This document shows, one piece after another, positions 51,801 through 62,785 of a stretch of 64,000 nt of DNA. Within the stretch, counting starts at the first letter, position 1. Each line of letters starts with the position of its first letter. Under the pieces are notes generated by a model. The model had not been told where the DNA came from, did not search any database, and was given only the letters and a program-made list of their open reading frames with translations. Position numbers and translations under genes: made by a program. This DNA comes from Adineta steineri. Its lineage: Eukaryota; Rotifera; Eurotatoria; Adinetida; Adinetidae. The stretch is taken from contig CAJNOI010000002.1 in NCBI GenBank assembly GCA_905250115.1, positions 1,037,849 to 1,101,848 of the forward strand, read 5' to 3'.

Positions 51801-54800
51801 TGAAAAAAGAAAAACAATGAAAAGTTAGAAATGTTTTTTTTTTATCAAATAAAATGATAAAATACCTTGTGGAACCTGTTGTCGCGATGGACCTGGAAAC
51901 CTTGGTGTTTGGAATGCATTTTGTTGAAAATGCTGCTGTTGCTGTTGTTGTTGCTGCTGTTGAAATTGATTTCCATCGGAAGGATGACGATAAACAACTA
52001 ATAGAAAAAAAATTACAAGTATATATTTTAAACTGTAAATGATATCTTTTTCTAACCCTGAGGACGAACACTATTATTAAGTTCAGCACGAAGTCGATTA
52101 ATATCCGATCGAAGAATAATTGTTGGTTGTGGTGCTTCAATATAAATTGGAGGAAGAGGTTCTAAAAATAGATATAATGCATGTATATATAGAAATATGT
52201 ATTTAAAAAGAAAAATTTTACCAAAAAACGGTCCGTCTGTTGATCCTTCCTGATATTGTTGCATGGTTTCATTGATGACTTTCGTTTGAAGATCAACAAG
52301 AACATCATTAACAACAGCCTGTGAAACAGATAATCCTTCAATTTGTGACGGAAAACTTGGAATGCCTGCTGGAAGTTGAGACGGACCAGTCGGGCCAGGC
52401 GGACCAGGCTGCCGCATTGGCCGTTGTTGTTCTGCCATAAAAGATGCTCTTACGGACTGTGGTAGTTGTTGTGTCCCACTGGGACTAAACTCGGGAAAAT
52501 GTGGACCTGCATTAACAGTATTAGTAGTTGTAGTAGTTCTGGTATGCGATACAGCCGTTGATTGTGCTTGACCTCCAACTTCTAGTTGATGCCTACGAGG
52601 TAAAAATGCGTGAATCAATTAACTAGGTCGAGCGAGTGAAATTGAAAAAAAAAAGAGGCTGTGAGAACACATCTACGACGACATAGAGAGAGCAAAAAAA
52701 AGTCGCCGTCGATTTGTTCGCTTTGCGTACGACATAACCCTGAAAAATGGTCCATTAGCAAATTTTTCCTTTTGCCTCATTTCATATTTCTTTCAATCAC
52801 GAGAATATAGTTGTGCCTATCAGAGTAAGACGAAATAAATCGATATTGAAGACCCTTCAAGCAATCAGTCGTGTCCATCTTGATGTCGTATAGGTTACGT
52901 AAGATATAGCCTCATTAGAGAAAGAAAAGAAAAATGAACGAATCGATCAGACAATTTCTGGTTGAACATTTCTGTAAATTCTTCTTAATTTACCTGGATG
53001 GCGATAAACTAGGTGTTTGAGCATCGGGAAAATATTTTGCCATTTCTGCTGCTGCATCAAGGCTAGCTACAGAATGAAATGAACCGGTTGACTGTACCCC
53101 ACCTCCAGATGTCTGATTAGCCGGCACATTATACACTACTTTCGGAACAGATAAAGATGGCTGAGTAATATTTTGTTGTTGTTGTTGTTGCTGCTGCTGT
53201 TGTTGTTGTTGTTCTATTTGTTGTTGTTGTTGTTGATTATTATGATAGTCTTCAGTAGTGATATCAAAATTATCTGTACCATGTACTAAAATGAAGAAAA
53301 AAAATTACTTTCACATCTATCTATAATTGTTATTCTTATTTTAAAGAAAAAAAAATTGAAATTTTTTACATAACTTTAATTTATATTAATAAACCGTAAA
53401 AAAAATTAATTTTCAAAAGTGAAATAAAATATAGAACAATTGAATCATTTAAATGTTACGTACAAGAAGTTGCATATTGATGTTCATTATTATTATCTTG
53501 TATTCCATGATGACCATGGTGGACATGATGATGATGGTGATGGTGATATTGAATTTCTTCCATCAATACTTTGACGTTGTGTCGTTTTTTGATTCAATAT
53601 TCTCGTCTATATATTATTCTCTTGTACAACCTCTAAAGTGTGTTCATGAAGAGTGAAGAAAGATGAGTGATTGCTCGTTGTCGCGTCTCGATATAATATG
53701 CGGCAAGAATGGTTATATCTCATATACAAAAGTGAATATGCGTAGCTGTCCGTTACACTTTGATGATTTTGTTATTCGTTGTCTTCGTTTCTTACTCCTT
53801 CTTATTCTTTATCTCTATTGTTACTGTTATAAATATACGATAAATGAGCTAATTAGCTATTAATATAAGAAAGGAAAACTATTGATTACTGTTTTTTTGT
53901 TTTTAAGGCATTGAAACGAGCAAAACAATGTGCTAGTATAGCATTACAAGATGAAAATTTGATTGACACAAGTTTAGAATTTTATGGAAAAGTTTCTCAG
54001 TTATTATTACGATATGTTGGCATTCGACCAACAGAGTAAGTTATATTTATTAACAAACATTTTCGTATTATTTGTTTTTTTTTCTTATTTCAGTTCGGAA
54101 GTTACTTTTTCTTCTGAAGCACCTTGGATATGGCGTCTATTACCAGATTATTATATAGATGATATATGGGATTTTCTTATGTCAGCTGCTATGTATGTAT
54201 TTTTTGTATTTATTAAAAGAGTATACTTTAAAATATAATCTAAGAGAAATATAAAAGTAAGATATTCTATTCTATCTCTGTGATCGTCGATGACCGTGAC
54301 AAACTTTACAAAAGAAATATTACAAACGATGATAGACGTAAATCAAAGACAAATATATACCGTAACAGACATTAATCACACACCGTAACCTATATCTCTT
54401 AGTAATGACACTATCATAGACAGTAACATCTATTAGTCAAAGACCCTCAAAGGCTATGAGAGATATCATATTTGCAACACCGTTACAAACCGTGACAAAT
54501 ATTAGGTAAAAATTACTACCAACCATGACTGAAACAACTATATCACTAAAATTATCATTTATAACTATATCGTATTTCACATTTTAATCTTACAAATATT
54601 GTACTAATAATTTACATATTAGGATGGTACCACAAACATTATCAAAACGTAATACTGATATTTTAACATTAATGCTTTTTATTATTTGTGCACCACGTCA
54701 TTATTTACAAAATCCTCATATAATTGCAAAAGCAGTTGAAGTTATACATTGGTTATGTGCAAGAAGTGAACATACATTCTTACGACAAGCAACAGAATAT

Positions 54801-56379
54801 TTATTTAATCATCGTTTAGCACAAGATTCACTTGTACGTGCATTAACAAAACTTTATGCTGGTATAGAAATTAAAAAAAATATATCTCGATAAATATCCT
54901 CTTTTTAATCATATTTTAGATGTTGAAACAACAGGTGCAGCAACAGAATTCTATGATAAATTTAATATTCGTTATCATATAAGTATTATATTTAAATATG
55001 CTTGGCAAAAATCATCATTTCGACATTCATTTTTAACTACAGCTAGGTAAAAAAACAAATTTATAGAAGAATTTCTCTTATTTTACCCATATTTTTTTGT
55101 TGTTGATAGAGATGAAAAAGAATTTATACGTTTTTTAAATATGGCAATTAATGATCTTACTTATTTACTTGATGAAAGTCTACAATTATTAAAAAAAATC
55201 CATGACATTGAAACAGATATTGATAATAAAGAAGAATGGGAAGCAACTCCAATGGTATAATATAATAAGTGATAAGCAGTAACTAAGAATAAAAGATTCA
55301 AAATAGATAGATGAGAATAAGGAGTCATTACTTATCAATCCTTCTTTTAATCTTATAAAATTTTGATATAATCTTAAAATAGGAAACACGACTGAGTAAA
55401 ACTCAACAATTAAGTCAATATGAATCGCAATGTTGTACATATTTACCACTTGGCATGGAAACATTAAATATGTTGGAATATTTAAGTGCTAATGAACCAG
55501 TACCATTTTGTTCACCAGTAAAAATAAATTTATTATTAGAAAATTCTCGAATTTAATCTGTTTTCTTTGTTTAAGGAATTAGTCGATCGTCTTGCAGCTG
55601 TACTTGATTTTAATTTAACTGAATTATGTGGTCCAAATTCACGTCAACTTAAAGTTAAAGAACCGAGTAAATGTTGTTTTGATCCGAAACGATTATTAGA
55701 AAAAATTGTTGAACTTTATTGTAATTTGGTATGGCGAAAAAAAAAGAGATATTTAAATATAAACTTTAAAAAAAAACTTTCTTTCTAGGCACGTGATGAA
55801 CGTTTTGCTGAAGCAATAACACGAGATGAAGTAAGAAATAAATTATGAATTAATTTTAATTTCATTTTTTGTTTTTTTATTAGCGTTCATATAAACCAAC
55901 ATTATTTCGAACAGCTATTGAACGTATAGAACATCGTTCTATAACAACATCATCTCGCCTTGAAATACTTTATAATCTAAGTCAACATGCTCAACGTATT
56001 GCAGAAGAAAAATTAAAAGAAGAAATGGATTTATCTGATGCACCAGATGAATTTCGTGGTACAATATAATAAAAATTTTCTTCTTTTAAAAAACCAAATC
56101 ATATATTTTTAGATCCATTAATGTGTACAGTTATGACCGATCCAGTTATTTTACCAAGTGGAGTTACTATGGATCGTTCAGTAATTATTAAACATTTGCT
56201 CAATTCAAGTACAGATCCATTTAATCGTCTTCCATTAACTGTTGAACAACTTGAACCTGGTAAAAAAAAGAAAATATTCAATTATTTTTATTTTTATAAT
56301 AATTTGTTTTTCTCTAGCTGTTGAACTCAAAGAACAAATTGATAATTGGATACGCGATAAAAAAAATCGAACAGTTTAA
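42815..56379 (+). CDS. UBE4B: Ubiquitin conjugation factor E4 (UBE4B-type) with U-box, host of a nested antisense gene
   Basis: E4/E3 ubiquitin ligase that extends chains on substrates, working with p97/VCP in quality control. The N-terminus matches UBE4[17 protein letters not shown] parallels the vertebrate SADEIRRRRLARLAGG. A reduced low-complexity region follows. The Ufd2p core runs from about residue 150: [40 protein letters not shown]-like block, [16 protein letters not shown], then after a 7.6-kb intron (46321-53907) [45 protein letters not shown], and [11 protein letters not shown]. The C-terminal U-box is complete: [50 protein letters not shown], ending [16 protein letters not shown]. 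The reading frame is in phase across the large intron. About 20 other introns are short, except 45073-45637 and 54194-54622. Confidence 0.95.
45073..45637 (+). other. UBE4 intron, ~565 bp
   Basis: Lies between exons ending [10 protein letters not shown] and starting [13 protein letters not shown]-rich with several ATATAT runs. No coding signal or recognisable repeat. Confidence 0.5.
46392..53563 (-). CDS. Nested gene: large Gln/Tyr/Ser-rich repeat protein with prion-like composition
   Basis: Not recognised as a known family. It lies wholly inside one UBE4 intron on the opposite strand. I read it from MEEIQY plus a His run (ATG at 53563), then a poly-Gln exon (about 53000-53287), a Pro/Gly exon with [11 protein letters not shown] (52072-52596), two small exons, one giant exon (about 46724-51336) and two small 3' exons ending NLTPLVPVN. 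Total is roughly 1.9 k residues. The giant exon contains at least six diverged repeats of about 80-105 residues marked by SSDYYQQ and YDYQNxxQQS..YPYN (about 48780-50330). A poly-Pro run lies near 48238-48275. Two Cys motifs look duplicated: [20 protein letters not shown] and [20 protein letters not shown]. The C-terminal part has [20 protein letters not shown] and [20 protein letters not shown], which look more conserved. No signal peptide or membrane helix. Composition suggests an RNA-granule or scaffold protein, but that is inference. Confidence 0.8.
53166..53243. repeat. Poly-Gln codon repeat (CAA/CAG) in the nested gene
   Basis: Mixed TTG/CTG triplets on the plus strand encode two poly-Gln runs separated by a short IE spacer in the minus-strand protein. 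Mixed codons suggest selection for glutamine rather than simple slippage alone. Confidence 0.75.
54281..54540. repeat. Degenerate tandem repeat in UBE4 intron
   Basis: Within intron 54194-54622 a motif like ACCGTRACARAYATTA recurs at irregular spacing of roughly 25-60 bp: CCGTGACAAACTTTA, CCGTAACAGACATTA, CAGTAACATCTATTAG, CCGTTACAAACCGTGACAAATATTAG. It looks like an old, diverged minisatellite. Confidence 0.55.
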
Positions 56380-56570
56380 AATTTCTGAAAATATCATTTT
56401 TTGTCTGTTTGTTTGTTTTTTTTCCTGTTCGTTCCTGTGCTATACATATATTTCCAATGCTCTTTCATTTTTATTTATTCAATTTCTCGTCTAAGTTCAA
56501 AACAACAACAAAAACAAATAGTCAAACCTTCTATGAGACATGTTTATCATTTTAAATTATTCTAGATAGA

Positions 56571-57306
56571 ATGGAAATGGAAGATGGTATACCACGTCGA
56601 CAACCACTTTTTCGTACACAATCAGCTCAACAAGTACATAAATTAATAAAGAAATCAACAGGAAAAGGAAATCAATTAATATCAAATTATATTCCTAGTC
56701 GATCCTATGATGATTTAAATATAAATAAAAGTAAACCATTAGTTGATCTTACTGTACCAGCATGTAATTCAACAATGAAAATAATTGATCAAATGGAAAA
56801 TTTAAGATTTGAACAATTTGATCCTGTTTTAACAACAACACATGTTGAACATATTAATGAACAGGTTAGATTTATCTTAAGATTATATTTTGTTTCATAT
56901 TTTTATTATTATGATTTAAGGCAAATAAAAAATTAAATTACTCGAATGAATATGTTTATAAAGGTCTTATTGATCTTGAACCAAATGTTGAAGAAATTAT
57001 TGCAACAGCTGAACAACAAGAATTACAAAAACGAAAACAAGCAGCAAAATTTTTAGTAAAATTACTTTTTTTTTATCTCTAAACATGAATAATTTGCTTT
57101 TTTTTCTTGTCTAGGAAGAATATCAAACATTACAAAAGAAACGTGTTAAACCCGATATAATGGAATTATTTGATGAAACAACAATGATTAAACAAACAAC
57201 ACGTATTAATTTAAAACCATTAAAACCAATTAAAATGAAACCAAAACAAGCGACAATTTTTTCAATGAATAGTCTTAATCATGCACAAACATTATGGAAA
57301 ATATAA
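56571..57306 (+). CDS. Uncharacterised small Lys/Gln-rich protein
   Basis: I do not recognise this gene. Three exons (56571-56863, about 56922-57054, 57115-57306) encode about 205 residues starting MEMEDGIPRRQPLFRTQSAQ. It is basic, with predicted helix and coiled-coil potential in VEEIIATAEQQELQKRKQAA and EEYQTLQKKRVKPDIMELFD. The C-terminus is INLKPLKPIKMKPKQ followed by a short tail ending TLWKI. No membrane helix or signal peptide. It sits 191 bp after UBE4 and about 160 bp before RABL3 on the same strand, with TTATTCTAG immediately before the ATG, consistent with trans-splicing of a polycistronic transcript. Confidence 0.7.
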
Positions 57307-57465
57307 TTCCCTCTCCCTCCATTTTTTGTATATTGTCAGATGTTTTTTTTATTCCTATCTCATTCCTGACTTTTGTGGGTTTCTTTTTTACTTCAAATAA
57401 ATATATTTGACAGTTTGTTTGAGAATGAAATAATAATAATAATAATGCTTCAGATAGAATATTCA

Positions 57466-58821
57466 ATGGGAACTAATGATGATATACCAACATTAGTTGT
57501 AAGTTTTAATTGTCTATATATTTCGTATTGAATTTTGCTTTTTGTTACATATAGGTTCTTGTATTGGGCGATTCTAGTAAGATTTTTTTTTTCTTTCGTT
57601 TCATTTTGTATCAATCATTTAAATGACAGGTGTAGGTAAGACATCATTTGTGCATATGGTATGTCATGATCAGCCATTATCATCACCACCACCTGTCACT
57701 GTTGGTTGTCATATTGAGATCAAGGTTTGATGTTTATCATTTTTCATAATATGATTTTCATTCGAATACGAAATACAGATTTTAGCTAATGAGACAGATG
57801 TTTAACATATATATTATCGATATGATCAAAAATCCTTCACTTTTTTTTGTCAAATTTAACTATGTCCAATCATAAGTAGAAAAAAAATGTATATTATATA
57901 ATTATAGATACTATAAAATTATAAATTTCGTATTGAAAAGATTGTTTTTTTTGATACTTAGTTGTATGAACGACGAGATCGACATCAAAATCCAAATCTT
58001 TATTTTATTGAATTTCATGATGTTGGCGGAAGTATACAACATAAAAATAGCCGATCATCGATGTTTTATGATGAATTCAATGGTAAAACGAAATTTGTTA
58101 TATATTTACAAATTATTTATTGAATTCTATAGGAATTATACTTGTGTCGGATTTAACTAGTAAACAATCATATGATAATCTCAAAGAATGGCTCTATGAA
58201 GTAATACGTTATCGATCTCGACAAAAACTGTATGAAAAAAAATTATTTTAAATATTTTTTTAATATTCATATCTTACTTTCTAGTCCAACGGAATTTTCA
58301 CCTGATGTTTTACAAAATTTTGATGTACCAATTCTATTAATTCATACAAAATTCGATGAATCCAATGGAGTATCTTTATTAAATAATAGTAAATCGACAA
58401 ATTTCAATAGTAATCATTCACTTTCATCAACTAGTTTATTACCGAATTATAATAGAAGATCTTCATTAGCGAATTTATTTAATTGTGATGAAATATTTCT
58501 TGTAAAGAAATTGTTTGAAAATAAATAATAAAACTAATTTTTGTCTATATATAGAATTGTTATTCAAATAAACGTTTTTCAGTTGATACACATAATGTAG
58601 CAAAATTAAATGCTTTTTTCGAAAAAGTAAATAATAAATATATTTATATGTTTTTTGTTATGGTAAATTATTTCCACCTAATTTAGATGATTAAAAAAGC
58701 GTCAGTAGAACCAATTGAGCAGGTAATTTATCAATTATTATTTATTTTTATGATTCTATTTTCGTAATTCTAGATTCAACAATTTGATTGGTTTGCTTCA
58801 GAGAATCATTATATTCATTAA
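57466..58821 (+). CDS. RABL3: Rab-like protein 3 (RABL3), small GTPase
   Basis: RABL3 is an atypical Rab-like GTPase without C-terminal prenylation; in vertebrates it helps KRAS prenylation and cell proliferation. The P-loop is GDSSVGKTSFVHMV, split by an intron within the loop. The switch II position reads EFHDVGGS instead of the usual DTAGQ, as in the RABL3 family. GIILVSDLTSKQS follows, and the guanine-specificity motif is HTKFD. The C-terminal block NCYSNKRFSVDTHNVAKLNA matches the vertebrate end of the G domain, and the protein ends without a CAAX or CC box. A Ser/Asn-rich insert (58370-58470) is lineage-specific. The ATG at 57466 is chosen because CTTCAG just upstream looks like a splice acceptor; an in-frame ATG at 57445 is the alternative. 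Confidence 0.88.
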
Positions 58822-59577
58822 CATTGCATTTCATTCCTTTTGTTTTGTTTTGTTTTTTTTCCATTCGTAGAGTACAAATATAACTATATATCAATTTTTC
58901 GACGGTATATATCCGTCAATTTTGTTAAAGTATTATTAAACAATAAAACGAAATTCTATAGTGTATTTTGTTACTTTAACAATTTTACTTGATCTCGTTT
59001 ATTATGCACTGCAGATTAGCGATAGATTCTGAGTACTTTTGATAATGTTCATAAAAATAGATTTCACTGAATCATTGATTATTTAATAAAAAAAGGATTA
59101 TGTAAGTATGATTGACATAATCAATATTATTATTTAGTCATTATACAAAAAAAAACACATTGTGAGAGTTTTGTATGAAAAATAAATTTCATGGTGTAAA
59201 TTGATATTCAGTACTCAGTGTTTTATCTAGCGGGTGGGCGACGCCCACGTAGAATTTTAATTGACCCACCCAAAAGACGAGACTTACACAAAGCACTGAT
59301 AGGCGGTGCCCACCCGGAATTTTCATTTCGCATATTATGATACTTTTACTATAAGTATATTTATCTGTTTGTTTTTTTGTAATAATAAACTTATTCCACA
59401 AAATCAAATTATCAATAGTTTTCATTCACACATAAATCTTTATGCTATTGAATAAGTGTCTTTTTTTTTAAACGACTCTTTTCTTTTCCTGGTTTATGAA
59501 CGTACGTTAAAAAGAAATAAAAAAATCACATAATTAAATGAGTTTATTTTTTTTATGCGTTGTTTGAATGGGATTTC
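58822..59577. other. Convergent intergenic region with GC-rich hairpin repeat
   Basis: RABL3 and NMT converge here. It is AT-rich apart from the 59210-59330 repeat. The minus-strand ORF over the repeat is not supported as a gene. No other feature is visible. Confidence 0.55.
59210..59330. mobile_element. GC-rich hairpin repeat, copy 2 (possible MITE)
   Basis: CGGGTGGGCGACGCC near 59230 is repeated in inverted orientation as GGCGGTGCCCACCCG near 59307-59321, giving about 15-bp terminal inverted repeats around roughly 60 bp. The outer flank CAGTGTTTTATCTAGC on the left matches copy 1 at 25850-25875. Copy 1 looks like a shortened version lacking the interior. No transposase is present. Confidence 0.65.
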
Positions 59578-61780
59578 CTATTGAAGTAATAATGCAACCT
59601 AAAATATAAATTACAATAAAAATAAAAATGATATATGTTAAATAATACCTTTTCTGGATTCATTTGTGGACATTGCCAGTTGTAAATATAATATTGAAGA
59701 TTGCCATCACCAACACCAAATTTAAGTTTTTCTAAAAATTCTTTATTATCCATTAGATCAAGTGCATTGAATACATCAAAATCATTCTTAAAAAAAACGA
59801 TAATATTATTAAATAGAAAATAAATTTTTTATTTACAAGATGTGCTTGAACAAGACAATCATTAACAAGTTCAGGTAGTGGCGTTCGACTTGCTGCATGA
59901 TAATACATATAACATGCATTCAATGTTTTATATTGTGGATGATTCATAATTGTTGATGATAAATGATAATAAGAAATAAAATCTGTTATTTCACCATCTT
60001 CTTGCTTTACACAAAAGAAACAAGAAAATAGAAAATTAAATTTTTTGTTGTATTTTTAACATACTTCAACGACAAATGAACTAACAATATTAGGACGATT
60101 TTGACATAGATATTCAAATTCTTCTTGAGTAAATACAGGTGATAAATCAAATTTTTTTAAATACTAAAAATCAAATGATTTATATTAGAAAAAGAAATCA
60201 TTTTTCAAATTTACTTGTGAAAGTAAAGCAAAAGCCCTTGGTATATCAGCATGACGCATTTCACGAAAACCTTTTATTTGTGTTGCCTATTAGAATATAT
60301 AATAAATATATTTCATTAAGATAAATATTAAATTTATTACTTCAGGTAGTCGATAGAGTTTTTGCATTCTTTGTAATGTCATGTTTCTGCCTACGTGGGA
60401 AAATTGTACAGACACCAATTTTTTGACATTAAGTGAACGATGCCAATATCTATTGAATTCATACAGATATACATGTATATATATATATATATTTATTATT
60501 TAATGATAGAAAATACATACCTACATTTGCTAACAATACCAGGTAGAACAACACCAGCTGTATAAACAGCTTGAAAAATTCCTTCCAAATTAACACGTCG
60601 AGTTATTTCTTTAATTAAAACGGGTGCCATACGTTTCAAACGCAATTTTTTATGAACACACAAAAAATTAATTTCAACCATTGGAACTTCCCTTTGAAAA
60701 ATAAAAAATAGATAATAATAGTGTTATTTCTTATTTTGATCATATAAACTACTCAGAGCGAAAATTAGTCGTAAGATATTTAACCTGAATATTATCTATC
60801 TAAGCAGATGTGATCTTAAATACAGTAGACTATAAATTAAATCAAACTCTTTAACTTCGATTATAAAATTTCGTCAACTGAGCTTCTGTAATCAATTCAC
60901 TATAGTTAGTATGAAAAATGATTTGCATCAATTTAAGGAATGTTTTAGATAAGAAGTTTTGTTTACTTTTCATAAACTTTCATTTTAATAGGTACAGCAC
61001 TAATAAAACCAACCATTTTGCGACTTTTTGTTACACGTACAGCTGCATGCCATTTTCGAATCCATCCTGGTGCACATAAAGCCCTAAAATAGAAGTTTAT
61101 TATTTAAATTATTTATGTATATATATATATATATATGTATTACCATCGTAAAAATGGCATTGAATAATCAAAACGAAACATATTATCATCATCTTCAACA
61201 TAATTCTCATTTAAAAGAACATATAATTCTTTTAACTAAAAAATTTCAAAAAATAGAAAATAATATTAGATTGATTTTTGTTGTTTACTTCGTCTTCATT
61301 GAGAACATCAATTTCATCCCATGAAAATCCATCTGGTAATTTATATGGTTCTTGTCTTAATTCTTCCATAGGTTTATTTTCTTCTACAGGTCCACTATTT
61401 TCCGATGCTGTTTTTGTTCCAATAGTTGGTACAGGTTGTGTATGCCAAAATTTCCATTCTTGTCTCGATGCAGCTTCTTCATCTGATTTTGGTGCACTTC
61501 GATTATTACCTGCAGCAGAAGCTTGTTCAACTAGAGCTAATTTTTTTAACATATCCTGTACTGAATCTGGTGACGGAGTCTATTTAAAAAGAAAATATTA
61601 ATAAATTTTATAAAGATATTTTATTTCTTTTACAGCATTATTTTCGTTTGTAGTTGAAGTATTACCATCGGGTGCATCAGTTGCTACTTTATTTTTTGAT
61701 TTTTTATTTGATGGTTTTGCTGTTGTTGAACTAGCAGTTGAATTAGTATCGTTCTCTTTTGATTGATCTTTATCGGCCAT
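59578..61780 (-). CDS. NMT1: Glycylpeptide N-tetradecanoyltransferase (N-myristoyltransferase)
   Basis: Transfers myristate from myristoyl-CoA to N-terminal glycines of many signalling proteins, mostly at ribosomes. The N-terminus is a Lys/Ser/Thr-rich disordered segment ([11 protein letters not shown] start), then [17 protein letters not shown], matching the family Q.YKFWDTQPVPK-type motif. Next come [63 protein letters not shown], the [17 protein letters not shown] stretch and [20 protein letters not shown]. The last exon encodes only VALLLQ, preserving the family's C-terminal LLQ; the C-terminal carboxylate is the catalytic base. Length is about 480 residues. The ATG at 61780 follows a CTTTTTAG acceptor by about 10 nt. 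The gene is divergent from Sm-D1. Confidence 0.95.
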
Positions 61781-62198
61781 AGTTATAAGATCTAAAAAGA
61801 AAATAATAGATGAGTGAGTGAGCATAAAAGTAACGAAAGGCAAATGTAAAGACCTTCGACGACGAATACAAAATTTGTTTTAGATAATAAATAAAAATAA
61901 GATAATGAAATAAATAAAATATATATTATTCATAAAAATGATATGAAACAAAATAGGAAATTATTTTTCAATGAAAATTTTGTTTTATTTTCATCTAGAT
62001 GACGCTTTGTTTCTTTTGGAAAACAGAAGGAAAAGAATAAAGAGGATAGAGTAGAACTAGATTTGATTTGTTGATAATCAACCATTGATCGTAGAGATAG
62101 TTATTTATTTCTTTCTTCACTTTTTTTTTGACAAAGACTTCAACTTTCATAATAATCTCTTTTTTTTTGTTTATTACAAAAACAAAAGAGATAGAAAG
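61781..62198. promoter_or_regulatory. Divergent promoter region between NMT and Sm-D1
   Basis: 418 bp separate the two divergent starts, so this is a likely shared bidirectional promoter for two housekeeping genes. It contains AGATGACGC (61997-62005), also found at three other non-coding sites in the window. Confidence 0.5.
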
Positions 62199-62785
62199 AT
62201 GAAACTTGTTCGATTTCTTATGAAATTAACTCATGAAAGTGTTACAATAGCACTTAAAAATGGTTCAAATGTATTTGGTACAGTTATTGGTGTTGATATG
62301 TCAATGAATACACATTTAAAATCAGCGAAATTAACACCAAAAAATGGTGAACCTATAACGCTGGATTTTATTACTATTCGAGGTTAATTTTATTTAAGAA
62401 ATAAAGTTTAAATACATGAAATTTATTTTTTGTATAGGCAACAATATTCGTTATTTTATCTTACCCGATAGTCTCCCATTAGATACGTTACTTGTTGATG
62501 ATACACCTAAAGCTAAACCAAAACGTGAACGAACTGGTTTGTATTTCTATATATTTTAAATCATTTTTATAATTGAATTTTTTTTAAATTTATTTTAGGT
62601 CCACCAGGCGGAGGACCAAGAGGTATGTAGAAAAAATTTATTTAACGGATAATTTAATTAAATTCTTATAATTTCTAGGGCGCGGAAGAGGTCGTGGCGG
62701 TCGCGGTGGTCGTGGTCGAGGAGGAGGTGGCGGTGGCGGTGGCGGCGGCGGTGGTGGTGGTGGATTTGGTGGTCGTGGTCGCTAA
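62199..62785 (+). CDS. SNRPD1: Small nuclear ribonucleoprotein Sm-D1
   Basis: Core Sm protein of the spliceosomal snRNPs. It begins [20 protein letters not shown], the typical Sm-D1 start. Sm1 continues with [20 protein letters not shown], and Sm2 includes [20 protein letters not shown]. The C-terminus is an Arg-Gly tail ([15 protein letters not shown]) followed by an unusually long uninterrupted glycine run, then FGGRGR. In other animals these RG repeats are symmetrically dimethylated by PRMT5 for SMN binding. Four exons with short introns: 62199-62383, about 62439-62537, a 24-nt microexon near 62600-62623, and about 62680-62785. Exon junctions are read by eye. Confidence 0.95.

Noticed and set aside
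42815-56379. Treating the two UBE4 halves as separate genes
   Set aside because: Frame and homology continue across 46320/53908 without gap or overlap, and the first half lacks a stop or U-box while the second lacks a start.
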